A stretch of DNA of 53,651 nucleotides from positions 1-53,651 of the forward strand of contig JBDKTO010000071.1 of the NCBI GenBank assembly GCA_039680175.1. Direction: 5' to 3'. Shown one piece after another: positions 45,168 through 53,170 of the stretch. The position numbers were made by a program, and so were the translations under genes. The stretch is from Veillonellales bacterium. Its GTDB lineage: Bacteria; Bacillota; Negativicutes; JAAYSF01. Position 1 is the stretch's first letter; every line of letters starts with the position of its first letter. Below the pieces are notes generated by a model that worked only from the letters and a program-made list of their open reading frames with translations, was not told where the DNA came from and made no database searches.

Positions 45168-46082
45168 ATGAGTGAAACGAAACTATTCAAGTTGGTAGGA
45201 ACGGTTGCTCACGAGCTTACTCGTAAAACTATGCAGTTAGAGAAATCACTACAAACGGTTATGGAAAGAAATTTGGATACACTTCTTGGTGTTCATTTCC
45301 TCCAATCCGAATATTCTACCGGAAAGACCCATGGTGGTCGGATTGACACACTCGGTTTAGATGAGAATGGTTGCCCGGTTATTGTCGAATACAAACGGGC
45401 TGTTAACGAGAATGTTATTAATCAGGGCTTATATTATTTGGACTGGCTGCTTGATCATAAGGGTGAATTTCAGTTGCTTGTGTTAGAAAAAATGAGTAAG
45501 GATCAAGCTGATCAGATTGACTGGGCAGATCCTAGGCTTATCTGTATTGCAGCATCATTTACCAAGTTTGATGAACATGCTGTTAAACAAATAAATCGAA
45601 ACATTGACTTGATAAAATATTGTCAGTTTGGAGAAGATTTGCTTGATCTTGAACTGATTTATTCGCATAGTGTAGGGGCGATGAGCCTTGTAGAATCGAT
45701 CAGTAGTAATAGTAATGCCAACAGGGGTACTGACAAGACTGTTGCAGAGTGGTTAAAGGAATTAGATCCAGTCATGAAAAATTTATTTGAATCGCTTAGG
45801 GCATTTTTGTTAGCATTGGGTGATGATGTATCTGAAAGGCAACTCAAGCTCTACATGGCCTATCGTCGAATTAAAAATTTTGCTTCTATAGTTATTCAGA
45901 AGAAGTCTTTAATTGTTTATCTTAAGATCAATCCAGAAACAGTGAATTTGGAAGTTGGTTTTTCGCGCGACGTACGTGCGATTGGTCATTGGGCCACAGG
46001 GGATTTGGAAATTACTATCCATAGTCAGGAAGACCTTCGCAAGGCTGAGTCGTTATTGGTGAGGAGCTATGAAGAATCGTAA
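45168..46082 (+). CDS. DUF5655 protein with NucS-like nuclease domain
   Basis: A 304-aa protein. Residues ~30-160 form a PD-(D/E)xK-type domain: GGRIDTLGLDENGCPVIVEYK contains D and ExK candidates. Residues ~190-304 match the DUF5655 domain (LRAFLLALGDDVSERQLKLY, then VGFSRDVRAIGHWATGDLEI). Possibly a nuclease or DNA-binding accessory of the restriction locus; 109 bp separate it from res. Function is inferred from the fold only. Confidence 0.8.
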   Translation: MSETKLFKLVGTVAHELTRKTMQLEKSLQTVMERNLDTLLGVHFLQSEYSTGKTHGGRIDTLGLDENGCPVIVEYKRAVNENVINQGLYYLDWLLDHKGEFQLLVLEKMSKDQADQIDWADPRLICIAASFTKFDEHAVKQINRNIDLIKYCQFGEDLLDLELIYSHSVGAMSLVESISSNSNANRGTDKTVAEWLKELDPVMKNLFESLRAFLLALGDDVSERQLKLYMAYRRIKNFASIVIQKKSLIVYLKINPETVNLEVGFSRDVRAIGHWATGDLEITIHSQEDLRKAESLLVRSYEES

Positions 46083-46108
46083 TAATGCAGTGATGCTAAC
46101 AGGGAGGT

Positions 46109-46132
46109 GGGGCTTGGCAATTGCCAAGCCCC
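46109..46132. terminator. Perfect palindrome, probable bidirectional terminator
   Basis: GGGGCTTGGC, AATT, GCCAAGCCCC: a 24-bp perfect palindrome between convergent genes (DUF5655 to the right, HTH gene to the left). T-runs are weak on both sides. Confidence 0.6.
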
Positions 46133-46136
46133 ATAT

Positions 46137-46322
46137 TTATGCCAGTTTACTTTCTCTCAATACATACTCAACAACCCCCTGCTTTGGAATTTTCCAAACC
46201 CGGCGGTACCGGAACGCCTTCACCTTACCCGATGATAATAAACTATAAGCAGCATTTTTGCCGATGGATAGCATTTCGCATAGCTCTTCTACGGTTACCA
46301 CGTCGTTATATTGCTCAAACAT
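46137..46322 (-). CDS. Excisionase-family HTH protein
   Basis: A 61-aa MerR/excisionase-like HTH protein: VTVEELCEMLSIGKNAAYSL as the helix-turn-helix and VWKIPKQGVVEYVLRESKLA as the typical wing. AAAGGGGA precedes the ATG. The decayed homologue at 35885-36070 lies on the other flank of the restriction-modification locus, in the same orientation. Likely a small regulator or recombination directionality factor. Confidence 0.8.
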   Translation of the reverse strand: MFEQYNDVVTVEELCEMLSIGKNAAYSLLSSGKVKAFRYRRVWKIPKQGVVEYVLRESKLA

Positions 46323-46441
46323 TATTACATTTCCCCTTTAACTATTTTTTAATAATATGTTCTCGCAGTAATAAAGAGAAAATGTATTAATTAAAATAGG
46401 AATACTAAAATATTAAAAATGGAAGATAAGCCAGGACGCGT

Positions 46442-46621
46442 TTATTTGGCTAACCTTGACTTCATATAAGCTTTAAGAGCTTCAACCGGTATTTTCCACG
46501 CTTTTCCCGCCTTATAAGCATCCAGTTCGTTATTATGAATCATTTGGTAGACCTTTTGTGAACTGACGCCAAGCAGACTTGCGGCATCGGATACATGCAG
46601 AGCCAGTTTTTCAATTAGCAT
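46442..46621 (-). CDS. Second excisionase-family HTH protein
   Basis: A 59-aa protein. It reads LIEKLALHVSDAASLLGVSS, QKVYQMIHNNELDAYKAG, then KAWKIPVEALKAYMKSRLAK. The HTH and wing pattern is that of excisionase/AlpA-like proteins. GGAGGTG stands 8 bp before the ATG. It is upstream of, and co-oriented with, the similar gene at 46137-46322, and it could control an integrase that is no longer next to it. Confidence 0.75.
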   Translation of the reverse strand: MLIEKLALHVSDAASLLGVSSQKVYQMIHNNELDAYKAGKAWKIPVEALKAYMKSRLAK

Positions 46622-46817
46622 TGGGCTTCACCTCCTCATCCTTTTTATCATTATGTTAGCTTAACAAAGCGCAAAATGTGTTAGTAGCGTTGAGTTTCGT
46701 CAAAATTTAGTTGCATGACAGGTTAAAAAAATACAGTTATATATTATAAACTTGACACTGGCAGGTTTTATGGAGGTCCCATAAACCCTTGCAAAGGAAC
46801 ATACTAAAGGAACATAG

Positions 46818-46855
46818 AAAAGCACTGACTTTCGCGGTCAGTGCTTTTCTTGTTT
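46818..46855 (+). terminator. Intrinsic terminator before radC
   Basis: AAAAGCACTGAC (46818-46829) pairs with GTCAGTGCTTTT (46837-46848) with a short loop, followed by CTTGTTTT. It separates radC from what lies upstream, or forms part of the radC leader. Confidence 0.7.
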
Positions 46856-46874
46856 TAAGAGGAGGAATACTGCT

Positions 46875-47343
46875 ATGCCCATTGGCAAAGAAAAAACACC
46901 CTTGGAATGTCTGTCGGAGGAAACCTTGTTAAGTGAATTTGTCGCACCGGAAGCTGCCAAACAGCTCATTGCGGAATATGCCAGTATCTACAATATCTTG
47001 CAGCATACATCGGAACAGCAGCTGGCTGGTATTACCGGTATCGGCAAGGCCAAGCTTCGAAAACTTGCTTGCATCAAAGCGGTGATCCAGCGGATGGAGC
47101 AGGAACGGAAAAAGCAGATCCAAAGGATTACCAAGCCCCAAGATGCGGCAGACTACTGCTTCGATATGCAGGACTTGCGGCAGGAAGAATTCCGGGTTTT
47201 ACTGTTGGATACAAAAAATAAGATATTGGCGCAAAAATGTGTTTTTATCGGTACCGTCAACTCTTCGCTGGTATCTGCAAGGGAAGTATTTTATGTGGCA
47301 GTACAGAATATGGCAACTACTATTATTGTTCTGCACAATCATC
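46875..47343 (+). pseudogene. radC: radC, 5' fragment (interrupted)
   Basis: The first 156 codons match RadC/JAB-domain proteins: a degenerate HhH region (LAGITGIGKAKLRKLACIKA), then LRQEEFRVLLLDTKNKIL and VSAREVFYVAVQNMA. At the JAMM metal site the frame reads LHNH and then departs into unrelated sequence, stopping at 47399. The missing part ([11 protein letters not shown] and onwards) is found at 52046-52204. The gene is thus split by a 4.7-kb element. The RBS is GAGGAGG. Confidence 0.9.
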
Positions 47344-47420
47344 GGAGAAAGAATAGGTTTACAGTTTTATTCTCCTATGATATATTAGGCATTGCCTAAG
47401 TAATTAAGGTAATGCCTAAT
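47344..47420. repeat. Left-end inverted repeats of the radC element
   Basis: GGAGAA (47344-47349) pairs with TTCTCC (47370-47375) right at the junction. Further in, ATTAGGCATTGCCT (47384-47397) and AGGTAATGCCTAAT (47407-47420) form a 13/14 inverted repeat just upstream of the recombinase gene. Possible recombinase binding sites or an operator. Confidence 0.5.
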
Positions 47421-47435
47421 AAAAGTGGGTGCTAA

Positions 47436-48518
47436 ATGGTGATCAGCAATAACTTTAGTATTATCAATGGAATAAATGCCCAGAGTAAGGAACCTACTTT
47501 AGAGGATTCTGTTAGGTTTCAGGCAAAATTGATTGGTTTATGGGAACAACAGCAAAATATATTGGGATATACCAAGGCCACTATTGCCTTGAATATTCGG
47601 AATGTAAATGAGATACTTGATTTAAGTAATAAATTTATATGGGAACTAACGAATGCGGATATGGATAGATTTTATGAAAGATTAGTGGGAAAAGGGCTTG
47701 CTTATTCCACCAGAAGGAAGTACCAGTCCAATATATCCGCATTTTTAAATTTCCTTAATGCCAGGCATAGTAGAGATATTTACGAACAGTATGGAGTAAA
47801 TGTGCCCAATATTATTGATAAGTTCAATCGACATATGCACCATAAAGATGATGTGGAGTCCTATGTATTGCCACCAGAGCCGGAAATATTGGAACGGTTT
47901 TGGAATGGTCTAAAGAAAGAAATGATGTCTGCAAGGAAATATGCTACGATGGTAAGAGATTACATGGTATTTCGAATGATGGAAAAATCAGGATTAAGAT
48001 CGTTTGAATGTATTATGCTCGATGTTAGGGATTTACGGTTTGATTTAGGAGATAATGGGAAAATCCATGTGAGATATGGAAAAGGATCAAGGGGAACCGG
48101 CTACAAGGAACGCCTAATACCAATGCTTTTTGGTTTGGATGAATTGTTGAAATGGTATCTGAAACAAGTACGACCTCTCTTTTCAACTGAGAAAGAAGGG
48201 GCGTTGTTTTATAGTGAGTCTGGAATAAGATTGGGGCGCGATGTGGCAAGAAATGCGCTGAGAAGAAGACAGCAGGACTTAGGGTTTAAGGAAAATGAAA
48301 TCTTCAGCCCTCATCAGTTGAGACATGCCTTTGCGACCAATCTTACAGAAAAGGGTGTTGATTTACTAACGATAAAAACATTGCTTGGGCACAGCAAGAT
48401 ACAGACAACATTTGAGTATGTTTCTCCTAATGATAATTTTCTGGAAAAACGTATCCGGATGGCACAAGAAAAGTGGCAAAAACAGCTACTGGAGTATCAG
48501 GAAGGAAAGGACGTGTAG
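47436..48518 (+). CDS. Tyrosine recombinase, TnpA-like
   Basis: A 360-aa phage-integrase-family recombinase. A core-binding SAM-like domain takes residues ~35-120. The catalytic domain shows the Arg region KSGLRSFECIMLDV, the Lys region RYGKGSRGTGYKERLIPM, SPHQLRHAFATNL (HxxR), GHSKIQTTFEYVSPND (His and Tyr nucleophile). All catalytic residues are present, so it should be active. Length equals that of Tn554 TnpA (361 aa). Start codon ATG 47436 follows a weak RBS. Confidence 0.92.
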   Translation: MVISNNFSIINGINAQSKEPTLEDSVRFQAKLIGLWEQQQNILGYTKATIALNIRNVNEILDLSNKFIWELTNADMDRFYERLVGKGLAYSTRRKYQSNISAFLNFLNARHSRDIYEQYGVNVPNIIDKFNRHMHHKDDVESYVLPPEPEILERFWNGLKKEMMSARKYATMVRDYMVFRMMEKSGLRSFECIMLDVRDLRFDLGDNGKIHVRYGKGSRGTGYKERLIPMLFGLDELLKWYLKQVRPLFSTEKEGALFYSESGIRLGRDVARNALRRRQQDLGFKENEIFSPHQLRHAFATNLTEKGVDLLTIKTLLGHSKIQTTFEYVSPNDNFLEKRIRMAQEKWQKQLLEYQEGKDV

Positions 48519-48520
48519 TC

Positions 48521-48820
48521 ATGGCACTAGAATGGAAGTTAAGAAAAATAATGGCGGAGAGAAATATCTGGTCTGGAGCTGAACTTGGTCGGTTATTACA
48601 GGATCTTGCAGGATATAAGTTATCAGCACCATCTATCAGTGTACTGATGAATGAGCAGCCTAAACAGGTTAAAGCAGAAACTATGGATGCACTATGCATC
48701 GCTCTGGAATGTACTCCAAATGATTTGTGGGAATTTACAATGACATCATACAAAAGGAAAAAGCAGGAAAAGATTGTGCCGATTGCCAAGGTTGCAAATG
48801 GCAAGCTGCCACCATTATAA
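48521..48820 (+). CDS. XRE-family HTH protein of the mobile element
   Basis: A 99-aa protein: an HTH of the Cro/CI kind (SGAELGRLLQDLAGYKLSAP, then SISVLMNEQPKQVKAETM) and ALECTPNDLWEF, ending in a basic tail. It begins 2 bp after the TnpA-like gene and is followed without any gap by the second recombinase gene. Position and size recall TnpC (125 aa), although the protein looks like a regulator. Start ATG 48521 is preferred over an upstream frame that overlaps the recombinase. Confidence 0.8.
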   Translation: MALEWKLRKIMAERNIWSGAELGRLLQDLAGYKLSAPSISVLMNEQPKQVKAETMDALCIALECTPNDLWEFTMTSYKRKKQEKIVPIAKVANGKLPPL

Positions 48821-50038
48821 ATGTTTTGTTATTTTTCACTGGAAATACCGATAGATAAAACATGGGTGGCAAATCTGCTTAAGGAGTACAAAGATTTTTT
48901 AATTGCTCATCATAAAGCACAAAAGTCAGTCAGGAAGCATCTGATGAATTCATCTGCTATTTTTATGGATATGGAAGATGTTTTGCCACATGAACTCACA
49001 TTTTATTGGCTGGAATCCAGCTTTCAAAAACACGGGACTACCGTAGCAAAGAGAAGTATGAAAGGATTTCTTCTGGGAAAAGGGCTGATTAAGGAGCCAG
49101 ATGAAGAATATCGATATAGAAAGATATTTGATAATTATTTAAAAGATTGTCCTATGGGTTTTAGAAAGTGTGTTGTTTGGTATTACGATGAAAAGTTCAG
49201 TCTACGCGAAAAGCAGATATCTAATAATGCAAGAAATCCAATAAAGGTCAGAACGATTGATAATGATGTGTGTTTCCTAAGCCGAATGATAAAGTGGATG
49301 ACTGCGAATTACCCTAATTCCCAGTCATGGCTTGATGTATCGGAAGAAATGGTTAATCAGTTTTTACTTTCATTAACACCTGCAAATCGGGAATGTATGA
49401 GAAAAGATCTGTATCAGTTCTTTAAATTTGCAGTAAGAAAAAGAAACATTTTCGTTATCCCGATGACTGACTATAAAACTCGTGAGACTACAAGAGTTAA
49501 TTATGTGCTTACCTTTAAGGAACAAAGCAGGTTGGCACAAAAAATACAGTTGGAAGGATTGAGTTTTCCATATGAGGCGTTGATGACGTCGTTGGCGTTT
49601 TATCATGCGTTACCAGTGCGATATATTTGTTCCATTTTATTGTCTGACCTTGATCTTGAAAAAAACGTAATTTATATGAAGAATATACCCAATTTGTATT
49701 TAACCACAATAGAGATGTTGTTGCTGAAGGAGTATTTGCTGTTAAGGAATAATTTTTCTCATAATAAAGGCAGAAAGTATCTATTTATTCAAAGAAAGCA
49801 AACCGTGTATTATGACGAGTCAATTGGAGCACATTTTGTAAGTAGGAGGGTATCTTATTTTTCAGGATTTAATCCGCGAACATTAAGGATTACCTGTTTA
49901 ATGGTAATGTCAAATCTATATGGCCCGCAGTTTTTGCGTGAAGCTTATGGTGTATCACAAACACATGCAAGCCGTTTTGGGAAGTATGAAGATTACTTAT
50001 TAGAAGAAACTTTAAATGATGTGTTAAATGAAAAATAA
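48821..50038 (+). CDS. Second tyrosine recombinase-like protein (degenerate active site)
   Basis: A 405-aa protein with a core-binding domain and an integrase-like C-terminal half. ALPVRYICSILLSDLDLE may supply the first Arg. The HxxR site is replaced (FNPRTLRITCLMVMSN, Arg/Pro in place of His), and the end reads GVSQTHASRFGKYEDYLLEE, where Tyr is present in an unusual setting. It may be a non-catalytic partner, or work with the TnpA-like enzyme. It starts immediately after the XRE stop codon, so the three genes are one operon. Confidence 0.7.
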   Translation: MFCYFSLEIPIDKTWVANLLKEYKDFLIAHHKAQKSVRKHLMNSSAIFMDMEDVLPHELTFYWLESSFQKHGTTVAKRSMKGFLLGKGLIKEPDEEYRYRKIFDNYLKDCPMGFRKCVVWYYDEKFSLREKQISNNARNPIKVRTIDNDVCFLSRMIKWMTANYPNSQSWLDVSEEMVNQFLLSLTPANRECMRKDLYQFFKFAVRKRNIFVIPMTDYKTRETTRVNYVLTFKEQSRLAQKIQLEGLSFPYEALMTSLAFYHALPVRYICSILLSDLDLEKNVIYMKNIPNLYLTTIEMLLLKEYLLLRNNFSHNKGRKYLFIQRKQTVYYDESIGAHFVSRRVSYFSGFNPRTLRITCLMVMSNLYGPQFLREAYGVSQTHASRFGKYEDYLLEETLNDVLNEK

Positions 50039-50425
50039 TTTGGCGGATTAACAATATGGCTATTTGTGCCCATCTCACCAAAAGGGTAGAATTGGGAATT
50101 GCGCGTTTTGAAAATCATACATAATAGCTTTGTAGGCTACATGGTGTATGATCTGTTTTCTTAGCGTACGAAATCCGCATAATGTTGGGGAGACCCCATA
50201 TAGGATTGAAATTCATAAATATCCAAGGCAGTAACTTTATCCGGTGCAAAGTTATAAGCATTAAGGTATACTTTAATGCTCATAACTCTTACCTTCAGAT
50301 TTCAGCCACATGCCAAAACCGTTTAACATTGGGTGACCCTTCCTTCAGATATATACATGAATGTTCAATTGCCGTATTCTCGGACGAAAATCAACGCAAG
50401 AGTCAAAGCAACAATATCGAGAATG
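50039..50425. other. Intergenic region of the mobile element with palindromes
   Basis: No gene supported. TGGGGAGACCCCA (around 50184-50196) forms a small hairpin. GTTATAAGCATTAAGGTATA (50251-50270) begins a 36-bp near-palindrome that ends ATGCTCATAAC at 50286, centred on GTATAC. It lies between the recombinase operon and the end of the convergent MFS gene, so it may be a terminator or a binding site. Confidence 0.45.
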
Positions 50426-51613
50426 CTAATTCGCAGTACTGTTTGTTGGCAGATTCTTGATGCGCATTGAACCAGCTATGATAATACCAACGACACCAGC
50501 AATAAACCCGAAAAGAAAGGTTGAAGAATACCCAAATTTATCGGCAAAAACGCCCGCAATCGGTGCGGAAAAGGCATAGGCAATATCCTGAAACATTCCG
50601 AATCCTCCGATGGCGGTGCCGCGCTGTTCCGGGTTAACCCTCTTTATAACTTCTACACCCATCGCCGGGTATATCATTGAACAGCCGAGACCGGTAAGTA
50701 ACGCACCAATCAGTGCAAGACTATAATGAGGTGCAAGCCAGAGTAAACTTTGCCCAACCGTTTCAACCACAAGCGAAACGAGCGCGACTTTTACTCCTCC
50801 AATTTTATCGGGTAGGGCACCGAAAAGAATCCGGCTTATCACAAATCCGATTCCGAATAATGAAAGACCGACACCGGCATATGGCCATCCTTGATCTTTA
50901 AAATAAAGCGAGATAAATGCTCCGAGAACCGCAAAACCGACTCCTTGAAGCGTAACGGCAAGTCCTTGCTTCCAGATTATTCCCAAAAGCTTGAGAAACG
51001 ATTTTTTCGCTTCGGTAGCTTTATGAGGAGCAACTTCAGGAGCGGTGAGAAACATTATAACACCGATAATCGGCAAAATGGATGACGCTAGCATGACCGA
51101 ACTAAAGCCAAAATACTTATAGAGTGTAAGTCCCACAGGGCCGCCTACTGCAAATGTACCATACATCGCCATCCCAAAAATCGAGAGTATTTTCCCCGAA
51201 TGGACAGAGCCGAGGCTTGAAAAATGCCAGCTTAGAAACCCGACGGTTGCCATACTTTCTCCTATGCCGAGCAGGAGTCGTCCTGCGATAAGAATTGCAA
51301 ATGCTACTGAGGCACTCATTCCACTTATATCGGCAGCCATGCAAACAAGTGCAGCAGCCATGTAGAAGAAAAAGCCGAGCATAAAGCATTTTTTGCTGCT
51401 TTTTGCATCAGCAAAATTCCCCGCATACTTTCTGGAAAGAATCGTTGAAACGAAGGCGACACCGACAGCGGCCCCCCCTAGCCAGTTAGGAAGTTTGAGC
51501 TCTTCTATTACGAATACAGAAACAACAGGAAGTGCCATCGCGACGGATAAATAGGTGAGAAAAATTGCAAAACCAAGTTTTGCGAGACTTTGCTTTAATG
51601 ATACTTGAGACAT
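50426..51613 (-). CDS. MFS transporter (YhhS-like)
   Basis: A 395-aa major facilitator with 12 predicted helices. It has the motif GRLLLGIGESMATVGFLSW in the first half, GALPDKIGGVKVALVS between helices, and ERGTAIG-like QRGTAIGGFGMFQD. This places it near the YhhS/arabinose efflux group, without a known substrate. It is the only cargo gene of the radC element and is transcribed against the recombinase genes. AGGGGG is 6 bp before the ATG. Its long leader contains an attenuator-like hairpin and it may be an inducible drug or metabolite exporter. Confidence 0.88.
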   Translation of the reverse strand: MSQVSLKQSLAKLGFAIFLTYLSVAMALPVVSVFVIEELKLPNWLGGAAVGVAFVSTILSRKYAGNFADAKSSKKCFMLGFFFYMAAALVCMAADISGMSASVAFAILIAGRLLLGIGESMATVGFLSWHFSSLGSVHSGKILSIFGMAMYGTFAVGGPVGLTLYKYFGFSSVMLASSILPIIGVIMFLTAPEVAPHKATEAKKSFLKLLGIIWKQGLAVTLQGVGFAVLGAFISLYFKDQGWPYAGVGLSLFGIGFVISRILFGALPDKIGGVKVALVSLVVETVGQSLLWLAPHYSLALIGALLTGLGCSMIYPAMGVEVIKRVNPEQRGTAIGGFGMFQDIAYAFSAPIAGVFADKFGYSSTFLFGFIAGVVGIIIAGSMRIKNLPTNSTAN

Positions 51614-51653
51614 ATAACCCCCTTATACTATACACCACCTAGTAAAAGGGTAC

Positions 51654-51693
51654 AAAAAAAACGCACCCTCTGCCACATGGCAAACAGTGCGTT
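51654..51693 (-). terminator. Attenuator-like terminator in the MFS leader
   Basis: On the minus strand AACGCAC pairs with GTGCGTT (51693-51687 and 51666-51660), with TTGCCA/TGGCA pairing inside, followed by T8. It lies between the promoter at 51732-51760 and the MFS start codon, so transcription must read through it to express the exporter. Confidence 0.75.
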
Positions 51694-51731
51694 GGCTTAC
51701 GTGAACGCTTACGTTATTTATTATGGTACAA

Positions 51732-51760
51732 AGTATAGTTCTTTTCTTGCAAAAAAGCAA
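51732..51760 (-). promoter_or_regulatory. Promoter of the MFS gene
   Basis: On the minus strand TTGCTT (51760-51755), 17 bp, TATACT (51737-51732). It gives a leader of about 110 nt with the attenuator hairpin. Confidence 0.65.
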
Positions 51761-51812
51761 TCATTTTTTACATACCGTTGTTTTGCAATCGAATATTCAA
51801 AAAACACCTTTC

Positions 51813-51838
51813 AAAGCCCGATTTTTCGGGCCTTTTTA
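51813..51838. terminator. Hairpin near the right end of the mobile element
   Basis: AAGCCCGA, TTTT, TCGGGCCTTTTT: a compact GC stem with a T-run on the plus strand. It may insulate the element from transcription of the flanking radC. Confidence 0.6.
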
Positions 51839-52042
51839 CTGAAAAAAACTCTCAACTATGCTGATCTGCCGATAATATCTATAGAATAGCGAATCGGGCA
51901 AAGTAGTGGAAGCTGCCAATAATTTGTATGCTCAGCAGCGAACTGTCGATAAGGTACAGCACTACTGCTTTTCAGTACATGACACCGATGCTGGTACTGG
52001 GCTGTTAAGGATAAACTTGCTTGAAACGAACATGCACATTTC

Positions 52043-52204
52043 CATCCCAGCGGTGATCCGTCTCCCAGCCAAGAAGACAAAGAAGTAACAAAGCGGTTAG
52101 CACGGGCGGGGAAGATTTTAAACATTCCCGTCATTGACCATATCATTATCGGTAAAAACGGGTATTTCAGTTTTAAAGAAGGCGGCTGCCTGGATTCCTG
52201 TTGA
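52043..52204 (+). pseudogene. radC: radC, 3' fragment
   Basis: In frame from 52043 the sequence reads [20 protein letters not shown], then [17 protein letters not shown] and [11 protein letters not shown], ending at TGA 52204. This is the end of a RadC JAMM domain, and it fits precisely to the fragment that stops at HNH (47342). Without the mobile element the two parts would give a normal ~210-aa RadC. Confidence 0.92.
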
Positions 52205-52396
52205 GGCAGGTTAGGCGATAAAGCTTATCTGTCTTTTTCCTGCGTTTTGAAAATCATCGGCAGACCGACCATTATTGTACGAAAATAAAAAGCCTAAAGT
52301 CGCGGATTGTAACGGACAGTTAAAGTTTTATAACTATTCTCTAAAACCGAAAAAACCGGGATATGCGATAATTTATGTAGAGAGCGGGGTGAGTAC

Positions 52397-52658
52397 ATGG
52401 AACTGGAATACCGTGATAAATTACGTCAGGTCGGATTGAATATCAATTATTACAGGCGATATAGAAAACTGACCCAAATGCAGCTGGCTGAAAAAGTTCA
52501 TATATCGCCATGCTATGTAAGCCAAATCGAGCGTGGTTTGGTAAAAAAATGCGGTTTCATTGCCGGTACTCATCACCATCGCCGATGTTTTACATATCGA
52601 GCTGGCAGACCTTTTCAAGTTTAGAGCAGTGCCAAATTCCAAGGAAGCAGGGCGATAA
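52397..52658 (+). pseudogene. XRE-family regulator, frameshifted in a poly-A run
   Basis: The first ~50 codons are an XRE HTH (LRQVGLNINYYRRYRKLTQM, then QLAEKVHISPCYVSQIERG). After LVKK, at a run of seven A (about 52541-52547), the frame shifts. In the other frame the natural end follows: NAVSLPVLITIADVLHIELA, then DLFKFRAVPNSKEAGR and TAA at 52658. One base fewer would restore an ~86-aa regulator. It could be a pseudogene, a slippage-controlled gene or a sequencing error in the homopolymer. The ATG follows GGGGTGAG. Confidence 0.7.
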
Positions 52659-52791
52659 AAATGAGTAAAGGATACCGCTTGTCGTAGGCTACAGTAGCTA
52701 TTTATAACATAATTGCCAGTAAGGTAACCGAACCCTATACACCCATGCGGTGCTGATTTAAAACTTTACATTTACGATAGGAGGAAAATTT

Positions 52792-53118
52792 GTGTTAGAT
52801 CTAATCATCAACTATGCCTATATCATTTTTGTCCCCATCATTGCCATTGCCGGAACGGTTTGGTATATGAACAGCCATACAATCATTTCAACGGGACCGG
52901 AAGGAGAAGCAAAAGGCTGTTTGGGTGTTTTTATCACCTTCGGTATTGTTGGGGCGATACTCGTAACTCTTGCGATATATGCCCTGGCTTGGGGCGTACA
53001 ATTCTTCATGGAACACTGGAAATGGTTTGCCGGTGCCGCCGTGATTTTAGTTGTATTGCTGCTGGTTGGAAATCAACGGTCGAACCCGACCGCAGAGAAA
53101 GCGGAAGGTAAAAGGTAA
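52792..53118 (+). CDS. Small membrane protein
   Basis: A 108-aa protein of unknown family with three hydrophobic segments (about residues 5-25, 45-70 and 80-93) and a polar basic tail. The start is GTG at 52792, after the strong AGGAGGAAAATTT. It is followed 52 bp later by a secreted-protein gene with the same orientation. Confidence 0.65.
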   Translation: MLDLIINYAYIIFVPIIAIAGTVWYMNSHTIISTGPEGEAKGCLGVFITFGIVGAILVTLAIYALAWGVQFFMEHWKWFAGAAVILVVLLLVGNQRSNPTAEKAEGKR

Positions 53119-53170
53119 ATTTTATATTAGGTCAAGCGGCAGAACGGCCTTTAACTGCTGGGAGAACAAT

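Larger units (their letters stand above)
47344..52042 (+). mobile_element. Tn554-like element inserted in radC
   Basis: About 4.7 kb lie between the two halves of radC; both junctions share CATC (47340-47343 and 52043-52046), the codon of the last His of HNH. Contents: an active-looking tyrosine recombinase the size of TnpA (360 aa), an XRE-type small protein, a second recombinase-like protein and an MFS transporter on the minus strand. Tn554 and its relatives insert site-specifically in radC and encode two tyrosine recombinases plus a small TnpC, so this is best read as a distant relative with new cargo. No terminal inverted repeats shared by both ends are visible, as in Tn554. Confidence 0.8.

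Noticed and set aside
51906-52088. 60-aa plus-strand open frame at the right end of the mobile element
   Set aside because: It crosses the junction into radC in a wrong frame; no homology seen.
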